Below are positions 28,603 to 37,213 of a stretch of 64,000 bases of DNA, piece by piece. Each line of letters begins with the position of its first letter. Within the stretch, counting starts at the first letter, position 1. Source of the DNA: Synechococcus sp. SynAce01 (GTDB taxonomy: Bacteria; Cyanobacteriota; Cyanobacteriia; PCC-6307; Cyanobiaceae); contig NZ_CP018091.1 in the NCBI RefSeq assembly GCF_001885215.1, positions 868,001 through 932,000 on the forward strand, given 5' to 3'. The notes beneath the pieces are model-generated. The model was not told the origin of the DNA and did not search any database. It saw only the letters and a list, made by a program, of their open reading frames with translations. A program made the position numbers and the translations under genes.

Positions 28603-29151
28603 TCAGGGGAAGCCCAGAGGCAGCACCGTCTCCCGCTCGACCCGATGGCCGCTGTAGCCGAGCTGGAGAGCCAACGGACGCAGGCCGGCGGGATCCTTGC
28701 CGGCCTGCTCGGGAAAACAGGTGGCCCACCAGACCAGATGGTCGATCCGGTTGACCGAGGAGATCGCCCCACCGGGGTTGAGTTCGCGCAGGATCAAAGA
28801 GCGGCCGTTATTGGTCACCCGCGTCGGCGCCGAGGGGGAGCAGCGGATCGTTTCGCTGCGCACCTTCACGTCGTCGGGGACTTCCTCCCAAACCTTGATC
28901 CGCCAGAGGTCTGGCTGTGATGGATCCGGCGTGATCCCGAACACCCCCAGCGCCTCGGGACCACCGCGGATGGTGCGCTCCATCAGCAACGCCATGCCCG
29001 CAGGACGGTTCTGGGCCGGGATGCCGACCCTGGTGCCCTGGGCGACGGCAGGAACCAGCGCGGCCCCCAGGCCCAGCAGGGCCGTGATCACGCCAACGGG
29101 CCACAGTTGGCTCAGCGACGGCCGGCTGCGATTGATCCTGTTCCCTGCCAT
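28603..29151 (-). CDS. Hypothetical exported protein
   Basis: 182 residues from the ATG at 29151. A signal peptide is likely: basic NRINRSRP, hydrophobic LWPVGVITALLGLGAALV, then AVAQG with a possible cleavage after AVA. The mature part (MALLMERTIRGGPEALGVFGITPDPSQPDLWRIKVWEEVPDD ... VWWATCFPEQAG) has two Cys, possibly a disulfide. I do not recognise a family. The frame is open far upstream, antisense to the cysteine desulfurase, and ATG 29187 is another possible start. It is divergent from the desulfurase. Confidence 0.6.
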   Translation of the reverse strand: MAGNRINRSRPSLSQLWPVGVITALLGLGAALVPAVAQGTRVGIPAQNRPAGMALLMERTIRGGPEALGVFGITPDPSQPDLWRIKVWEEVPDDVKVRSETIRCSPSAPTRVTNNGRSLILRELNPGGAISSVNRIDHLVWWATCFPEQAGKDPAGLRPLALQLGYSGHRVERETVLPLGFP

Positions 29152-29217
29152 CGGATGGCTCCACCAAGGCAGACGTGTTGTCAGCATGGAACGGTTCGTC
29201 TCTGTTGAAAAGGCCGG

Positions 29218-30411
29218 ATGGCACGCCGGGGCGCTCCAGCGGACGGTTCGCTCCAGGGTGCACCGCCCCCCTATCTCGATCACCAGGCCACCACGCCCTG
29301 TGATCCTGCCGTGGTCGCGGCGATGGCGCCCTACTGGAGTGAGACCTTCGCCAACCCGGCCAGCCGCCTGCACCGGCCAGGGCTGGCGGCGGCGGCGGCG
29401 GTGGAGCGGGCCCGCCAGCAGCTGGGGTTCCTGTTGGGGGTGGGGCCTGAGCAGGTGGTGTTCACCAGCGGCGCCACCGAAGCGAACAACCTGGCCCTCA
29501 AGGGCTTGGCCGAGGCGCGGCTGAGCCGGGGCCGCCACCTGGTCTGCCTGGCCAGCGAGCACCGGGCCGTGCTCGATCCGCTGCGCTACCTGGCCGGCCA
29601 CGGCTTTTCACTCACCGTGCTGCCCGTAGGGGCCGATGGCCTGGTGGACCTGGAGCAGCTGGAGGCCGCCCTGCGGCCCGACACTGTGCTGGTCAGCGTG
29701 ATGGCCGCCAACAACGAGATCGGGGTGCTTCAGCCCCTGGCCTCGATCGCTGCGCTCTGTCGCCGGCGGGACATCGCCTTTCACTGTGACGGCGCCCAGG
29801 CCTTCGGCCAGATCCCCCTGCAGCCGGCGGAGCTGGGCATCGATCTGCTCAGCCTCAGCGGCCACAAGATCTACGGGCCCAAGGGGATCGGCGCCCTGGT
29901 GATCGATCCAGCCCTGAACCTGGCCCCCCAACAGCATGGCGGCGGCCAGGAAGGGGGCCTGCGCGGCGGCACCCTGCCCGTTCCCCTGATCGTGGGGCTG
30001 GCGGTGGCCGCGGAGCTGGCTATGGCCGACCGCGAGAGCCGCCGGGTGCGGCTCGGCGGCCTGCGCGACCGGCTGCTGGCCAGGCTGCTGGCCCTTGGCG
30101 GGGTGCGGCTCAACGGCAGCCTGGAGGCGCGCCTGGCCCACAACCTCAACCTCAGCTTTGACGGGGTGGATGGCAACCGCCTGCACAGCCTGCTGCGGCG
30201 GCGGCTGGCGGTGAGCGGCGGTTCGGCCTGCAGCAGCGGCAACCCCTCCCACGTGCTGGCCGCCCTGGGTCGCAGCCGGGCGGAGGCGGCGGCATCGATT
30301 CGCTTTGGCCTGGGGCGCAGCACCACGGCAGAGGAGATCGATTCGGCCGCCGCCGCTGTGATCGAGAGCGTGGAAACCTTGCGCCACAACCCGATGACAA
30401 CCGGCCCATAA
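29218..30411 (+). CDS. Cysteine desulfurase, NifS/IscS family
   Basis: 397 residues. PLP fold type I with YLDHQATTPCDPAV, TSGATEANNLALKG, the PLP lysine in LSGHKIYGPKGIGAL and the persulfide cysteine in SGGSACSSGNPSHVLAALG. The short active-site loop region and sequence fit the IscS/NifS group rather than SufS. It supplies sulfur for Fe-S clusters and tRNA thiolation. No iscU or scaffold gene is adjacent; the next gene is a membrane protein of unknown role. Confidence 0.9.
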   Translation: MARRGAPADGSLQGAPPPYLDHQATTPCDPAVVAAMAPYWSETFANPASRLHRPGLAAAAAVERARQQLGFLLGVGPEQVVFTSGATEANNLALKGLAEARLSRGRHLVCLASEHRAVLDPLRYLAGHGFSLTVLPVGADGLVDLEQLEAALRPDTVLVSVMAANNEIGVLQPLASIAALCRRRDIAFHCDGAQAFGQIPLQPAELGIDLLSLSGHKIYGPKGIGALVIDPALNLAPQQHGGGQEGGLRGGTLPVPLIVGLAVAAELAMADRESRRVRLGGLRDRLLARLLALGGVRLNGSLEARLAHNLNLSFDGVDGNRLHSLLRRRLAVSGGSACSSGNPSHVLAALGRSRAEAAASIRFGLGRSTTAEEIDSAAAAVIESVETLRHNPMTTGP

Positions 30412-30437
30412 GCTGGTTTTAAGCTCGCCAACAGCTG

Positions 30438-31466
30438 ATGCCGCTCGTCCAGGGAATCGACGGCCAGCCTCCGATTGAAGGCCGTCCGGCCGAAGCGGGA
30501 GAGCGAGCGGCAGCGCAGCCCCTGCAACAGCGCCGACTCCGTTTCCTTGGCGTCGCTCTGAATCGCCTGCTGGGCCTGCTCGGCACGGCCATGTTGTTGT
30601 CTGCGGCTGGCCGGAGTTTGGGGGTGGATGGCAGCCAGGCCACCACGGTTCAAGGGGTCGTGGCGCTCTGCGGTCTGGTGCTGCTGGTGGCCGCCATCCG
30701 GCGCAGCGGCCTGGGCCTGCTCGCGGCCGCTGAACGGCCAGCCGGGCGCAGCCGTCTGATCCAGGCCATCGGGCTGTTTCCCTTCCCGGCGATGGGCGCC
30801 TTCGTGATCTATCGCCTCGGCGTCACCGACATTGAGGCCTACCAACCGCTCGTGAGCGAGGGGAGCCTGGTGGAGTGGCTGAGTTTCCTGCTCTTCCTGG
30901 CGGCAGGCGTGATCGGCCTGCTCAGTGCCAGGGCGGAATGGCGCTCCGGCCAGGCTCTGCTGGCGGGCGTGTTCCTCGGATTCGCCCTGCTCTGCCTGTT
31001 CGTGGGCCTGGAGGAAATGAGCTGGGGTCAGACGATCTTCAACTGGGACACCCCGGAGCTGTTCAACGAGGTCAATGCCCAGAAAGAGACGAACCTGCAC
31101 AACCATGTGGGGTTCAAGGACAAGCTCTGGGCCAGCACTGCGGCGGCCTTCCTGGTGATCACCCTGCTGATACCGCTGCGCTGGCTGCTGCAACGGCAGG
31201 GCTGGCTGCGCTCCTGGTCGGCCGTGGATGCGGCCTTACCGGTGGGCTGTCTGATCGGCTACTTCCTGCTCGCCACGGCCATTTACATCCCGGTGGCGCT
31301 GGAGAAGGGAGGCCTCGACGTGCCGGTTCTGGTCACCCGCGACCAGGAAGTGGCGGAGCTGCTCTTCGCCTTGGGAGTGTTGCTGCACGCCTGCAGAAAC
31401 TACCTGCACTGGGCCGCTCCGATCCGCAGCAAAACCAGGCTCAGCCCGGCAGCAGCACAGCGCTGA
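30438..31466 (+). CDS. Membrane protein of unknown function with EEMSWGQ motif
   Basis: 342 residues and about seven transmembrane helices after a hydrophilic N-terminus. The most conserved-looking piece lies near residues 190-220: GLEEMSWGQTIFNWDTPELFNEVNAQKETNLHNHVG. A cluster of Glu, Trp, Gln and Asn in and next to membrane helices resembles a family of uncharacterised bacterial proteins I have met without a name. The first 30 residues are less certain. It runs with the desulfurase (26-base gap) and is convergent with the DUF456 gene, overlapping its end by 26 bases. Confidence 0.65.
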   Translation: MPLVQGIDGQPPIEGRPAEAGERAAAQPLQQRRLRFLGVALNRLLGLLGTAMLLSAAGRSLGVDGSQATTVQGVVALCGLVLLVAAIRRSGLGLLAAAERPAGRSRLIQAIGLFPFPAMGAFVIYRLGVTDIEAYQPLVSEGSLVEWLSFLLFLAAGVIGLLSARAEWRSGQALLAGVFLGFALLCLFVGLEEMSWGQTIFNWDTPELFNEVNAQKETNLHNHVGFKDKLWASTAAAFLVITLLIPLRWLLQRQGWLRSWSAVDAALPVGCLIGYFLLATAIYIPVALEKGGLDVPVLVTRDQEVAELLFALGVLLHACRNYLHWAAPIRSKTRLSPAAAQR

Positions 31467-32013
31467 GCAGCACGAAACCAACCACCCCCAGTACCGCCAG
31501 CAGGGCCTGGGCCACCCGGCTGACCAGCATGCCGGCGACCACCGCCAGGCCCACCAGCAAGGAGCGGCGCAGGCGCAGCAGTCCGAGGGGCCCCAAGGCG
31601 CTGGGCGCGCTGATCAGCTCCCCCAGCGAGGCTCCCGCCAGCGGCCCCACCAGGGCTCCCAGCAGCGGGCCGCCCACAGGCAGGGCCGGCAGCAGGCCGA
31701 ACAACCCCACCACCAGGCCCAGGGCCGCACCGATGTAGGCCCAGCGGGTGGCCTGCAGGCGCGCCGCCCCCAGCACCACCCCGAGGGCATCGGCCCCCCA
31801 GCCCAGCAGCAGGATCAAGCTGGCGAAGCCGATCTCTGGCCAGGCGGTGGCCCAACCCACACCCCAGACCCAGAGCCCGGCCCCGAGCGGCAGAAAGATC
31901 AATCCGGGCAGAACCGGCAGCAGGGTGCCGGGGATCGCCAGCAGCTGGATCAGCAGCGCCGCCCACCAGAGCAGGTCGCTGCGCGAGAGCTCCGGCAGGG
32001 AAAGGTCGATCAC
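31441..32013 (-). CDS. DUF456 family membrane protein
   Basis: 190 residues from a GTG at 32013. Repeated Gly-rich hydrophobic segments ([69 protein letters not shown]) are typical of DUF456, a small membrane family of unknown function. The GTGA overlap with the rsmH stop at 32010 indicates translational coupling and fixes the start. Confidence 0.8.
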   Translation of the reverse strand: MIDLSLPELSRSDLLWWAALLIQLLAIPGTLLPVLPGLIFLPLGAGLWVWGVGWATAWPEIGFASLILLLGWGADALGVVLGAARLQATRWAYIGAALGLVVGLFGLLPALPVGGPLLGALVGPLAGASLGELISAPSALGPLGLLRLRRSLLVGLAVVAGMLVSRVAQALLAVLGVVGFVLLSAVLLPG

Positions 32014-32912
32014 GGCAAGCGTCGCGCCAGACGCAGCTTGGCCGATCGGCTGCGGGGATTGGCCTCCTGTTCGGCTGCGGAGGCCACCAGCGGCTTCCTG
32101 GTGATCCGCTCCAGGCGTCCATCGCCCAGGAAGGCCGTTTTGACGCGCCGGTCTTCGAGCGAGTGGAAGCTGATCACGGCCAGAACCCCTCCGGGTTGCA
32201 GCCAGTCGGGGGCGCGCAGCAGCCACTGATCTAGGGCGGCGAGTTCATCGTTGACGGCGATGCGCAGGGCCTGAAAGGTGCGGGTGGCTGGATGGAGGCG
32301 GCCGCGGCGGGCCTTGGGGGGATAGCAGCCGGCCACCAGATAGGCCAGAGCAGCGGTGCCCTGCGAAGAGCCGCTCCAGGGCCGCTTCTCGACGATCCGC
32401 CGGGCGATCCGCCGGGAAAGGCGCTCCTCGCCGTAGGCATAGATCAGATCGGCCAGCTCGGTTTCGCTGAGACGATCAATCAGCTCGGCGGCCGTTTCCC
32501 CGCTCTGGGGATCCATGCGCATGTCGAGGGGGCCATCGGCGCGGAAGCTGAACCCCCGTTGGGCTTGATCCAGCTGCGGACTGCTCACGCCCAGGTCGGC
32601 CAGCACGCCCCGCACCGGCCAGGGCGGTGTGAACGCCGCGAAATTGGAGGCCACCAGCCGCTGCCGATCGCCGAAGGGGGCCAGCCGATCGGCAGCGGCA
32701 GCCAGGGCGGCGGGGTCGCGGTCGAGGCCGATCAGGCCCAGGGCGGGGTGGGCCTCCAACAGCAGGGCGCTGTGGCCGCCGCCGCCAACGGTGGCATCGA
32801 TCAGCCAGTCGGCAGGGGGGGGCGCAGGGACAGGCCCAGCGGCGCAGACCTCGGCAAAAGCCGCGATCAACGCTTCGGCCAGAACTGGAACGTGATCAAA
32901 CGACTGAACCAT
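32010..32912 (-). CDS. rsmH: 16S rRNA (cytosine1402-N4)-methyltransferase
   Basis: 300 residues. N-terminal [16 protein letters not shown] motif [55 protein letters not shown] and the ending [14 protein letters not shown] are all standard for RsmH (MraW). It fine-tunes decoding at the ribosomal P site. It lies divergent from ndhH with 47 bases between the starts, so promoters must be compact. Confidence 0.95.
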   Translation of the reverse strand: MVQSFDHVPVLAEALIAAFAEVCAAGPVPAPPPADWLIDATVGGGGHSALLLEAHPALGLIGLDRDPAALAAAADRLAPFGDRQRLVASNFAAFTPPWPVRGVLADLGVSSPQLDQAQRGFSFRADGPLDMRMDPQSGETAAELIDRLSETELADLIYAYGEERLSRRIARRIVEKRPWSGSSQGTAALAYLVAGCYPPKARRGRLHPATRTFQALRIAVNDELAALDQWLLRAPDWLQPGGVLAVISFHSLEDRRVKTAFLGDGRLERITRKPLVASAAEQEANPRSRSAKLRLARRLP

Positions 32913-32959
32913 GGGTTCCTTCCTAAGATCCCGGCATTCGCCAGCAGTTCTGGGACCCC

Positions 32960-34144
32960 ATGACGCAGCTCGAAACCCGCACCGAGCCGATGGTGGTCAA
33001 CTTCGGCCCCCATCACCCCTCGATGCACGGAGTGTTGCGGCTTGTGGTGACCCTCGATGGCGAAGACGTGGTGGACTGCGAGCCGGTGATCGGCTATCTG
33101 CACCGCGGCATGGAGAAGATCGCCGAAAACCGCACGAACGTGATGTTCGTGCCCTATGTGAGCCGCTGGGACTATGCCGCCGGCATGTTCAACGAGGCGA
33201 TCACGGTGAACGCCCCTGAGCGGCTGGCGGACATCACGGTGCCGAAGCGGGCCAGCCACATCCGGGTGTTGATGCTGGAGCTCAACCGGATCGCCAACCA
33301 CCTGCTCTGGCTTGGTCCATTCCTGGCGGATGTGGGCGCCCAGACCCCCTTCTTTTACATCTTCCGCGAGCGGGAGATGATCTATGACCTCTGGGAAGCA
33401 GCCACAGGCCAGCGGCTGATCAACAACAACTATTTCCGCATCGGTGGCGTGGCGGCCGATCTCCCCTACGGCTGGTTGGAGAAATGCCTCGATTTTTGCG
33501 ACTACTTCGGGCCAAAAATCGATGAATACGAGAAGCTGATCACCAACAATCCGATCTTCAAACGCCGCATTGAGGGTCTGGGGGTGATCAGCCGTGAGAT
33601 GGCGATCAACTGGAGCCTTTCCGGGCCGATGCTGCGCGCCTCTGGAGTGCCTTGGGATCTGCGCAAGGTGGATCACTACGAGTGCTACGACGATTTCGAG
33701 TGGGACGTGGCTACCGCCAGCGAAGGCGACTGCTACGCCCGCTATCGGGTGCGGATCGAGGAAATGCGCCAGTCGCTGAGGATCCTCAAGCAGGCCGCCA
33801 AGGCCATCCCCGGCGGTCCTACCGAGAATCTCGAAGCCAAGCGGATGATGGAAGGCAAGGGCGGCGATTCCTCTGGCTTCGATTACCAGTACATCGCCAA
33901 GAAAGTGGCTCCAACCTTCAAGATTCCAGGCGGTGAACTCTACGCGCGGCTGGAATCCGGAAAAGGAGAACTGGGCGTGTTCATCATGGGCAATGATGAT
34001 GTCACTCCCTGGCGTTGGAAGATCCGGGCGGCCGATTTCAACAACCTCCAGATCCTCCCCCACATCCTGACCGGAGCCAAGGTCGCCGACATCATGGCGA
34101 TCCTCGGTTCGATCGATGTGATCATGGGCTCCGTCGACCGCTAA
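32960..34144 (+). CDS. ndhH: NDH-1 subunit H (NuoD-like)
   Basis: 394 residues, normal for NdhH. This 49-kDa-type subunit lines the plastoquinone pocket. [24 protein letters not shown] and [20 protein letters not shown] at the N-terminus, [24 protein letters not shown], and the C-terminal [29 protein letters not shown] identify it. In other picocyanobacteria it is also followed by the DHNA-CoA thioesterase, with which this window agrees apart from a DUF2752 gene and the IS insertion. Confidence 0.96.
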   Translation: MTQLETRTEPMVVNFGPHHPSMHGVLRLVVTLDGEDVVDCEPVIGYLHRGMEKIAENRTNVMFVPYVSRWDYAAGMFNEAITVNAPERLADITVPKRASHIRVLMLELNRIANHLLWLGPFLADVGAQTPFFYIFREREMIYDLWEAATGQRLINNNYFRIGGVAADLPYGWLEKCLDFCDYFGPKIDEYEKLITNNPIFKRRIEGLGVISREMAINWSLSGPMLRASGVPWDLRKVDHYECYDDFEWDVATASEGDCYARYRVRIEEMRQSLRILKQAAKAIPGGPTENLEAKRMMEGKGGDSSGFDYQYIAKKVAPTFKIPGGELYARLESGKGELGVFIMGNDDVTPWRWKIRAADFNNLQILPHILTGAKVADIMAILGSIDVIMGSVDR

Positions 34145-34149
34145 CGGCT

Positions 34150-34593
34150 GTGTCCCAGACGGTTGGGCCTCTGAAATCAGCTCGTCGCCGTCGTTCAGCG
34201 TTCCTGAACCGATTGCGGGCCTCGGGCTATTGGGTCCCGGCTCTGCTGACCGGCTACCTGGCGCTCAAGGGCCTGCACCCGGATCTGCCTGGCTTGGCCT
34301 GTCCCTTCCGCGCCCTGACAGGCATTCCATGCCCCACCTGCTATCTGACCCGATCCATCAGCGCCAGCCTGGTCGCTGACTTCGGAGAATCCCTGGCGCT
34401 GCATGCCCTCGGCCCGCTCGCCGCGGCAGGACTGATTCTTTGGTCGCTGCAGGCGATCCGCCAACGGGAACTGTGGCCTAGGGGGATCTCATCTCCCCGG
34501 CTGGTGGCTGCCGCAGCCCTGCTGGCCGGCTACTGGGCGTTCCGCATCGGCATGACCTACGGCGCCGGAATCAATCTGTTTCCGGCGTTCTGA
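34150..34593 (+). CDS. DUF2752 family membrane protein
   Basis: 147 residues from a GTG at 34150, six bases after the ndhH stop. Three hydrophobic segments surround the diagnostic CPFRALTGIPCPTCYLTRSISA motif (C-P-F-x(4)-G-x-P-C-P-x-C), the mark of DUF2752. Function is unknown; the paired cysteines suggest metal or redox chemistry near the membrane face. Proximity suggests co-transcription with ndhH. Confidence 0.8.
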   Translation: MSQTVGPLKSARRRRSAFLNRLRASGYWVPALLTGYLALKGLHPDLPGLACPFRALTGIPCPTCYLTRSISASLVADFGESLALHALGPLAAAGLILWSLQAIRQRELWPRGISSPRLVAAAALLAGYWAFRIGMTYGAGINLFPAF

Positions 34594-34602
34594 ACCTGGG
34601 GA

Positions 34603-34794
34603 TCAACGCACCAGACCCTTGTAATAAACAGCGTTTTGAAGATAGAAGCTGGAAACAGGAACAGCCACCAGGGCGCCAAGGCCGCAGGTACACAGGGAGA
34701 CCACAACGGTGACCGCCCAGACGATCACCTGCAGCCCCACGAACGAAAGGCCATCGGGAGATTTATAAACGGCCTGAAACGAAGAGGTGAAGGC
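34603..34794 (-). pseudogene. 3' part of a membrane-protein gene split by an IS element
   Basis: Encodes the C-terminus AFTSSFQAVYKSPDGLSFVGLQVIVWAVTVVVSLCTCGLGALVAVPVSSFYLQNAVYYKGLVR in the same frame as the 5' part at 36062-36580. Bases 34792-34794 (GGC) are the duplicated target site. Removing the IS and one GGC restores an uninterrupted gene of 235 codons' worth of protein. Without its own start this part is probably not expressed as native protein. Confidence 0.85.
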
Positions 34795-36061
34795 TGAGGT
34801 GGTCTGGGTTTTCTGGACAGGCCCCATCGTTAACCTTTGAGGCGGGGCACCGCCCCTGAAAGGGGCTCCTACCGATGAGCAAACGCCGTACCCACAGCCC
34901 AGAATTCAAGTCCAAGGTCGCCATGGAAGCGATCAGTGGCCGCAGGACGCTCCAGGAGATCGCTGCAGACCACGCGGTGCACCCGATCCAGGTGAGCCAA
35001 TGGAAGAAGCAGCTCCTGGAAGGAGCCAGTGAGCTTTTCGCCAAGGGCAAAAAGACTCAAGGCAAAGACGAGAGCCAGGCCAAGGAAGGCGAACTGTTCC
35101 AGCAGATTGGCAAGCTCCAGATGGAACTGGAGTGGCTTAAAAAAAAGTCACAGCTGCTCTGATGCCCGTGAATTGCGAAAGCTGGTCGATCACGACCAAC
35201 GAGAAATCACGATCAGCCGTCAGTGCGAGCTCCTGGGGCTACCCAGATCCACGCTGTACTACAAGCCCATCCCTGTGCCTGAATCCACCCTGGGGATCAT
35301 GGCCAGGATCGATGCGCTGTATTTGGAGGATCCAACCTCTGGAAGCCGTCGGATGGTTCAGTATTTGGCCCGAGAAGGGATCCCGATCAGCCGTGACCGT
35401 GTCCGAAACCTCATGCGGTGCATGGGTTTACGGGCCATCTACCAGAAGCCACGCACCACGGTGCCAGGTGACCCATCGGAGCGCTTTCCCTGCCTGGTGG
35501 ACCTCAAGGAGGTCACGGAAGTGGATCAGGTTTGGGCAACAGATATTACCTATATCCCATTACGGAAGGGCTTCCTCTACCTGGTGGCCGTTGTGGATCT
35601 GTTCTCCCGGAATGTTCTCAGCTGGAAACTTTCCAACAGCCTTGACATGGAATTCTGCTTGGAGGCCTTGGAAATTGCTCTTACCGTTGGGCGAAAGCCA
35701 CAGATCTTCCACTCCGATCAGGGGTGTCAGTTCACCTCCGGTGACTTCGTGGCAAGGCTCAAGACAGAGGAGATCAAGATCAGCTGGTCTGGTAGAGGGC
35801 GCTGCTACGACAACATCCTGGTGGAGAGACTATGGAGGACAGTCAAATATGAGGAGGTGTACCTGCGCGCCTACAGCGATGGCTGGGAAGCTGAAATCAG
35901 CTTGTCCCGATTCCTATGGAGGTACTGCCATGTAAGACCCCATAGCTCATTGGGTGGCAAAACTCCCAATGAGGTCTACAATCAAATTGAACCCTGTCCC
36001 TCCCCGCCCGAGGTTAACGATGTCAGGGGCCAGATCTGTCCAATAAAAGCCATCCACCTCA
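34795..36061 (+). mobile_element. IS3-family insertion sequence, copy 1 (1267 bp)
   Basis: Ends begin TGAGGTGG and finish CCACCTCA; the imperfect inverted repeats continue inward for about 30 bases (including TGGACAG and GCCCC blocks). The element is flanked by a 3-bp direct repeat GGC (34792-34794 and 36062-36064), the usual target duplication length for IS3. It carries orfA and orfB and is the same length as the element at 50703-51969, with identical translated ORFs. Overlapping alternative hairpins (GGGGC/GCCCC/GGGGC at 34844-34866) precede orfA. Confidence 0.93.
34875..35162 (+). CDS. IS3-family transposase OrfA, copy 1
   Basis: 95 residues. A helix-turn-helix (RRTHSPEFKSKVAMEAISGRRTLQEIAADHAVHPIQVSQWKKQLLEGA) binds the IS ends, followed by a leucine-zipper-like heptad stretch (GELFQQIGKLQMELEWLKKKSQLL). 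Near its end it crosses eight consecutive A residues (35139-35146), where the fusion with OrfB must arise. The stop is at 35160. No clear ribosome binding site precedes the ATG. Confidence 0.9.
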   Translation: MSKRRTHSPEFKSKVAMEAISGRRTLQEIAADHAVHPIQVSQWKKQLLEGASELFAKGKKTQGKDESQAKEGELFQQIGKLQMELEWLKKKSQLL

Positions 36062-36090
36062 GGCTTCGATCACCGTGGCATCGCCGTTAA
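35140..36090 (+). CDS. IS3-family transposase OrfB (integrase core), copy 1
   Basis: The catalytic domain of a DDE recombinase. Asp in WATDITYIPL, Asp in FHSDQGCQFTS and Glu in ILVERLWRTVKYEEVY form the triad, with an HTH_21-like region (SGSRRMVQYLAREGIPISRDRVRNLMRCMGL) before. The frame is +1 relative to orfA. No stop codon occurs before the IS end at 36061; translation continues into host DNA for nine more residues and stops at TAA 36088-36090. The start shown is nominal, at the A run; independent initiation is not apparent. Confidence 0.88.
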   Translation, partial: KKSHSCSDARELRKLVDHDQREITISRQCELLGLPRSTLYYKPIPVPESTLGIMARIDALYLEDPTSGSRRMVQYLAREGIPISRDRVRNLMRCMGLRAIYQKPRTTVPGDPSERFPCLVDLKEVTEVDQVWATDITYIPLRKGFLYLVAVVDLFSRNVLSWKLSNSLDMEFCLEALEIALTVGRKPQIFHSDQGCQFTSGDFVARLKTEEIKISWSGRGRCYDNILVERLWRTVKYEEVYLRAYSDGWEAEISLSRFLWRYCHVRPHSSLGGKTPNEVYNQIEPCPSPPEVNDVRGQICPIKAIHLRLRSPWHRR

Positions 36091-36580
36091 AGATCTTGTT
36101 GACATACACAGGGGCAACCAGTGCCACGGCAATGCCTGGAAGGACACAAAGCAGCAGCCCAATTGCCGAGGTCAGCGCAAAAAGAAGGCCTGCCAGAAAA
36201 TAGCGTTTAGGACGTTCAAGCAGCGTTTTAAAAGCCTGCCTTGGCGCGATCGTCTCACCCGTTGAATAATGCAGCGCCGGCACCGCAACCAATAACACAC
36301 CAACCAGACTGGAGAGTATCGAGAACGGCAGCTGCCCGACCTGGCCCAACACCAGACCAATCGATGCGGCAGTGTCCACCTCCGGCCCGCCAGCAACTGC
36401 AAGACCAAGCAGGCTGAACAGGAAGTAAACGAATACGCCAACAGCGGAGATGGCAATCGTGGCCACCCAGATCAGCAGGATGGTTGGGACATGGGGGATG
36501 AAGGCTGTCCACGCCTTGTTGATCGTGGGAGCCTCGTAGGCAATTGGATCAGCCAAAGATCGATAGACGCACGACTGCAA
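36062..36580 (-). pseudogene. 5' part of the membrane-protein gene split by the IS
   Basis: 173 codons encoding a membrane protein with at least three long hydrophobic segments (IPTILLIWVATIAISAVGVFVYFLFSLLGLAV; LPFSILSSLVGVLLVAV; YFLAGLLFALTSAIGLLLCVLPGIAVALVAPVYV). The frame now ends at a TGA supplied by the first three bases of the IS. With the 3' part it would form a protein of 235 residues with about five helices. I do not recognise the family beyond a resemblance to small integral proteins with duplicated helices. The truncated product could still insert in the membrane. Confidence 0.8.
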
Positions 36581-36706
36581 ACCTACTGGAGGCTCCTGTG
36601 CGCAGCAACGGCGAAGCTGAAGGCAAGAGGGCGGAGTCAGGCTCGATTAGATTTCCACTCTCCAGCGGCTCAACACAGCGGCTCAACACCTGCGATCGAA
36701 CAGCCT

Positions 36707-37174
36707 TTGACCAGCCCCGCACCCTGGCTTTCCCAGCAGCGCACCGTTCGCTTCGGCGACACCGATGCCGCCGGCGTCATGCACTTCCATCAGCTGTTGC
36801 GCTGGTGCCACGAGGCCTACGAGCAAAGCCTGGAACAATTCGGCATCCAGGCCACCGCCCTGTTTCCCAGCCCGAATGGAGGCGTGGCCGTGGCCCTGCC
36901 GATCATTCACTGCAGCGCCGATTTCCTCAGGCCCCTGGCCTGCGGTGACAAGCTTTCGGTTCAGCTCACGCCCCTGCCGCTTGACTCCGGCCGCTTTGAG
37001 GTCGCCTATGTCTTCCGCCGCAGCACCGATGACAGCCAGGAAGTGGCCCGCGGCCTCACACGCCATCTGGCGATCGACACCTCCAGCCGGCGCCGCTGCC
37101 TGCTGCCGCCAGCCATCGATCAATGGCTGCAAGGCTCCACGGCCAAGGCCCAAGCCGAAGTCAAGATGGCCTAG
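36707..37174 (+). CDS. Hotdog thioesterase, probable DHNA-CoA hydrolase
   Basis: 155 residues from the TTG at 36707 (the open frame extends further up without similarity and there is no nearby ATG). The catalytic Asp of 4-hydroxybenzoyl-CoA thioesterase-type enzymes is in VRFGDTDAAGVMHFHQLLRWCHEAYEQSLEQFG. In cyanobacteria the equivalent enzyme hydrolyses 1,4-dihydroxy-2-naphthoyl-CoA in phylloquinone synthesis. Position downstream of ndhH agrees with picocyanobacterial gene order, but menE and menC, which usually follow there, are replaced by other genes. Confidence 0.78.
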   Translation: MTSPAPWLSQQRTVRFGDTDAAGVMHFHQLLRWCHEAYEQSLEQFGIQATALFPSPNGGVAVALPIIHCSADFLRPLACGDKLSVQLTPLPLDSGRFEVAYVFRRSTDDSQEVARGLTRHLAIDTSSRRRCLLPPAIDQWLQGSTAKAQAEVKMA

Positions 37175-37213
37175 GGCCTTCGCCCCAACACGGCCTCGCG
37201 CACGGATTTGAGG

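Noticed and set aside
35139-35146. Standard -1 frameshift in the IS3 element
   Set aside because: Codon phases show orfB is +1, not -1, relative to orfA in both copies.
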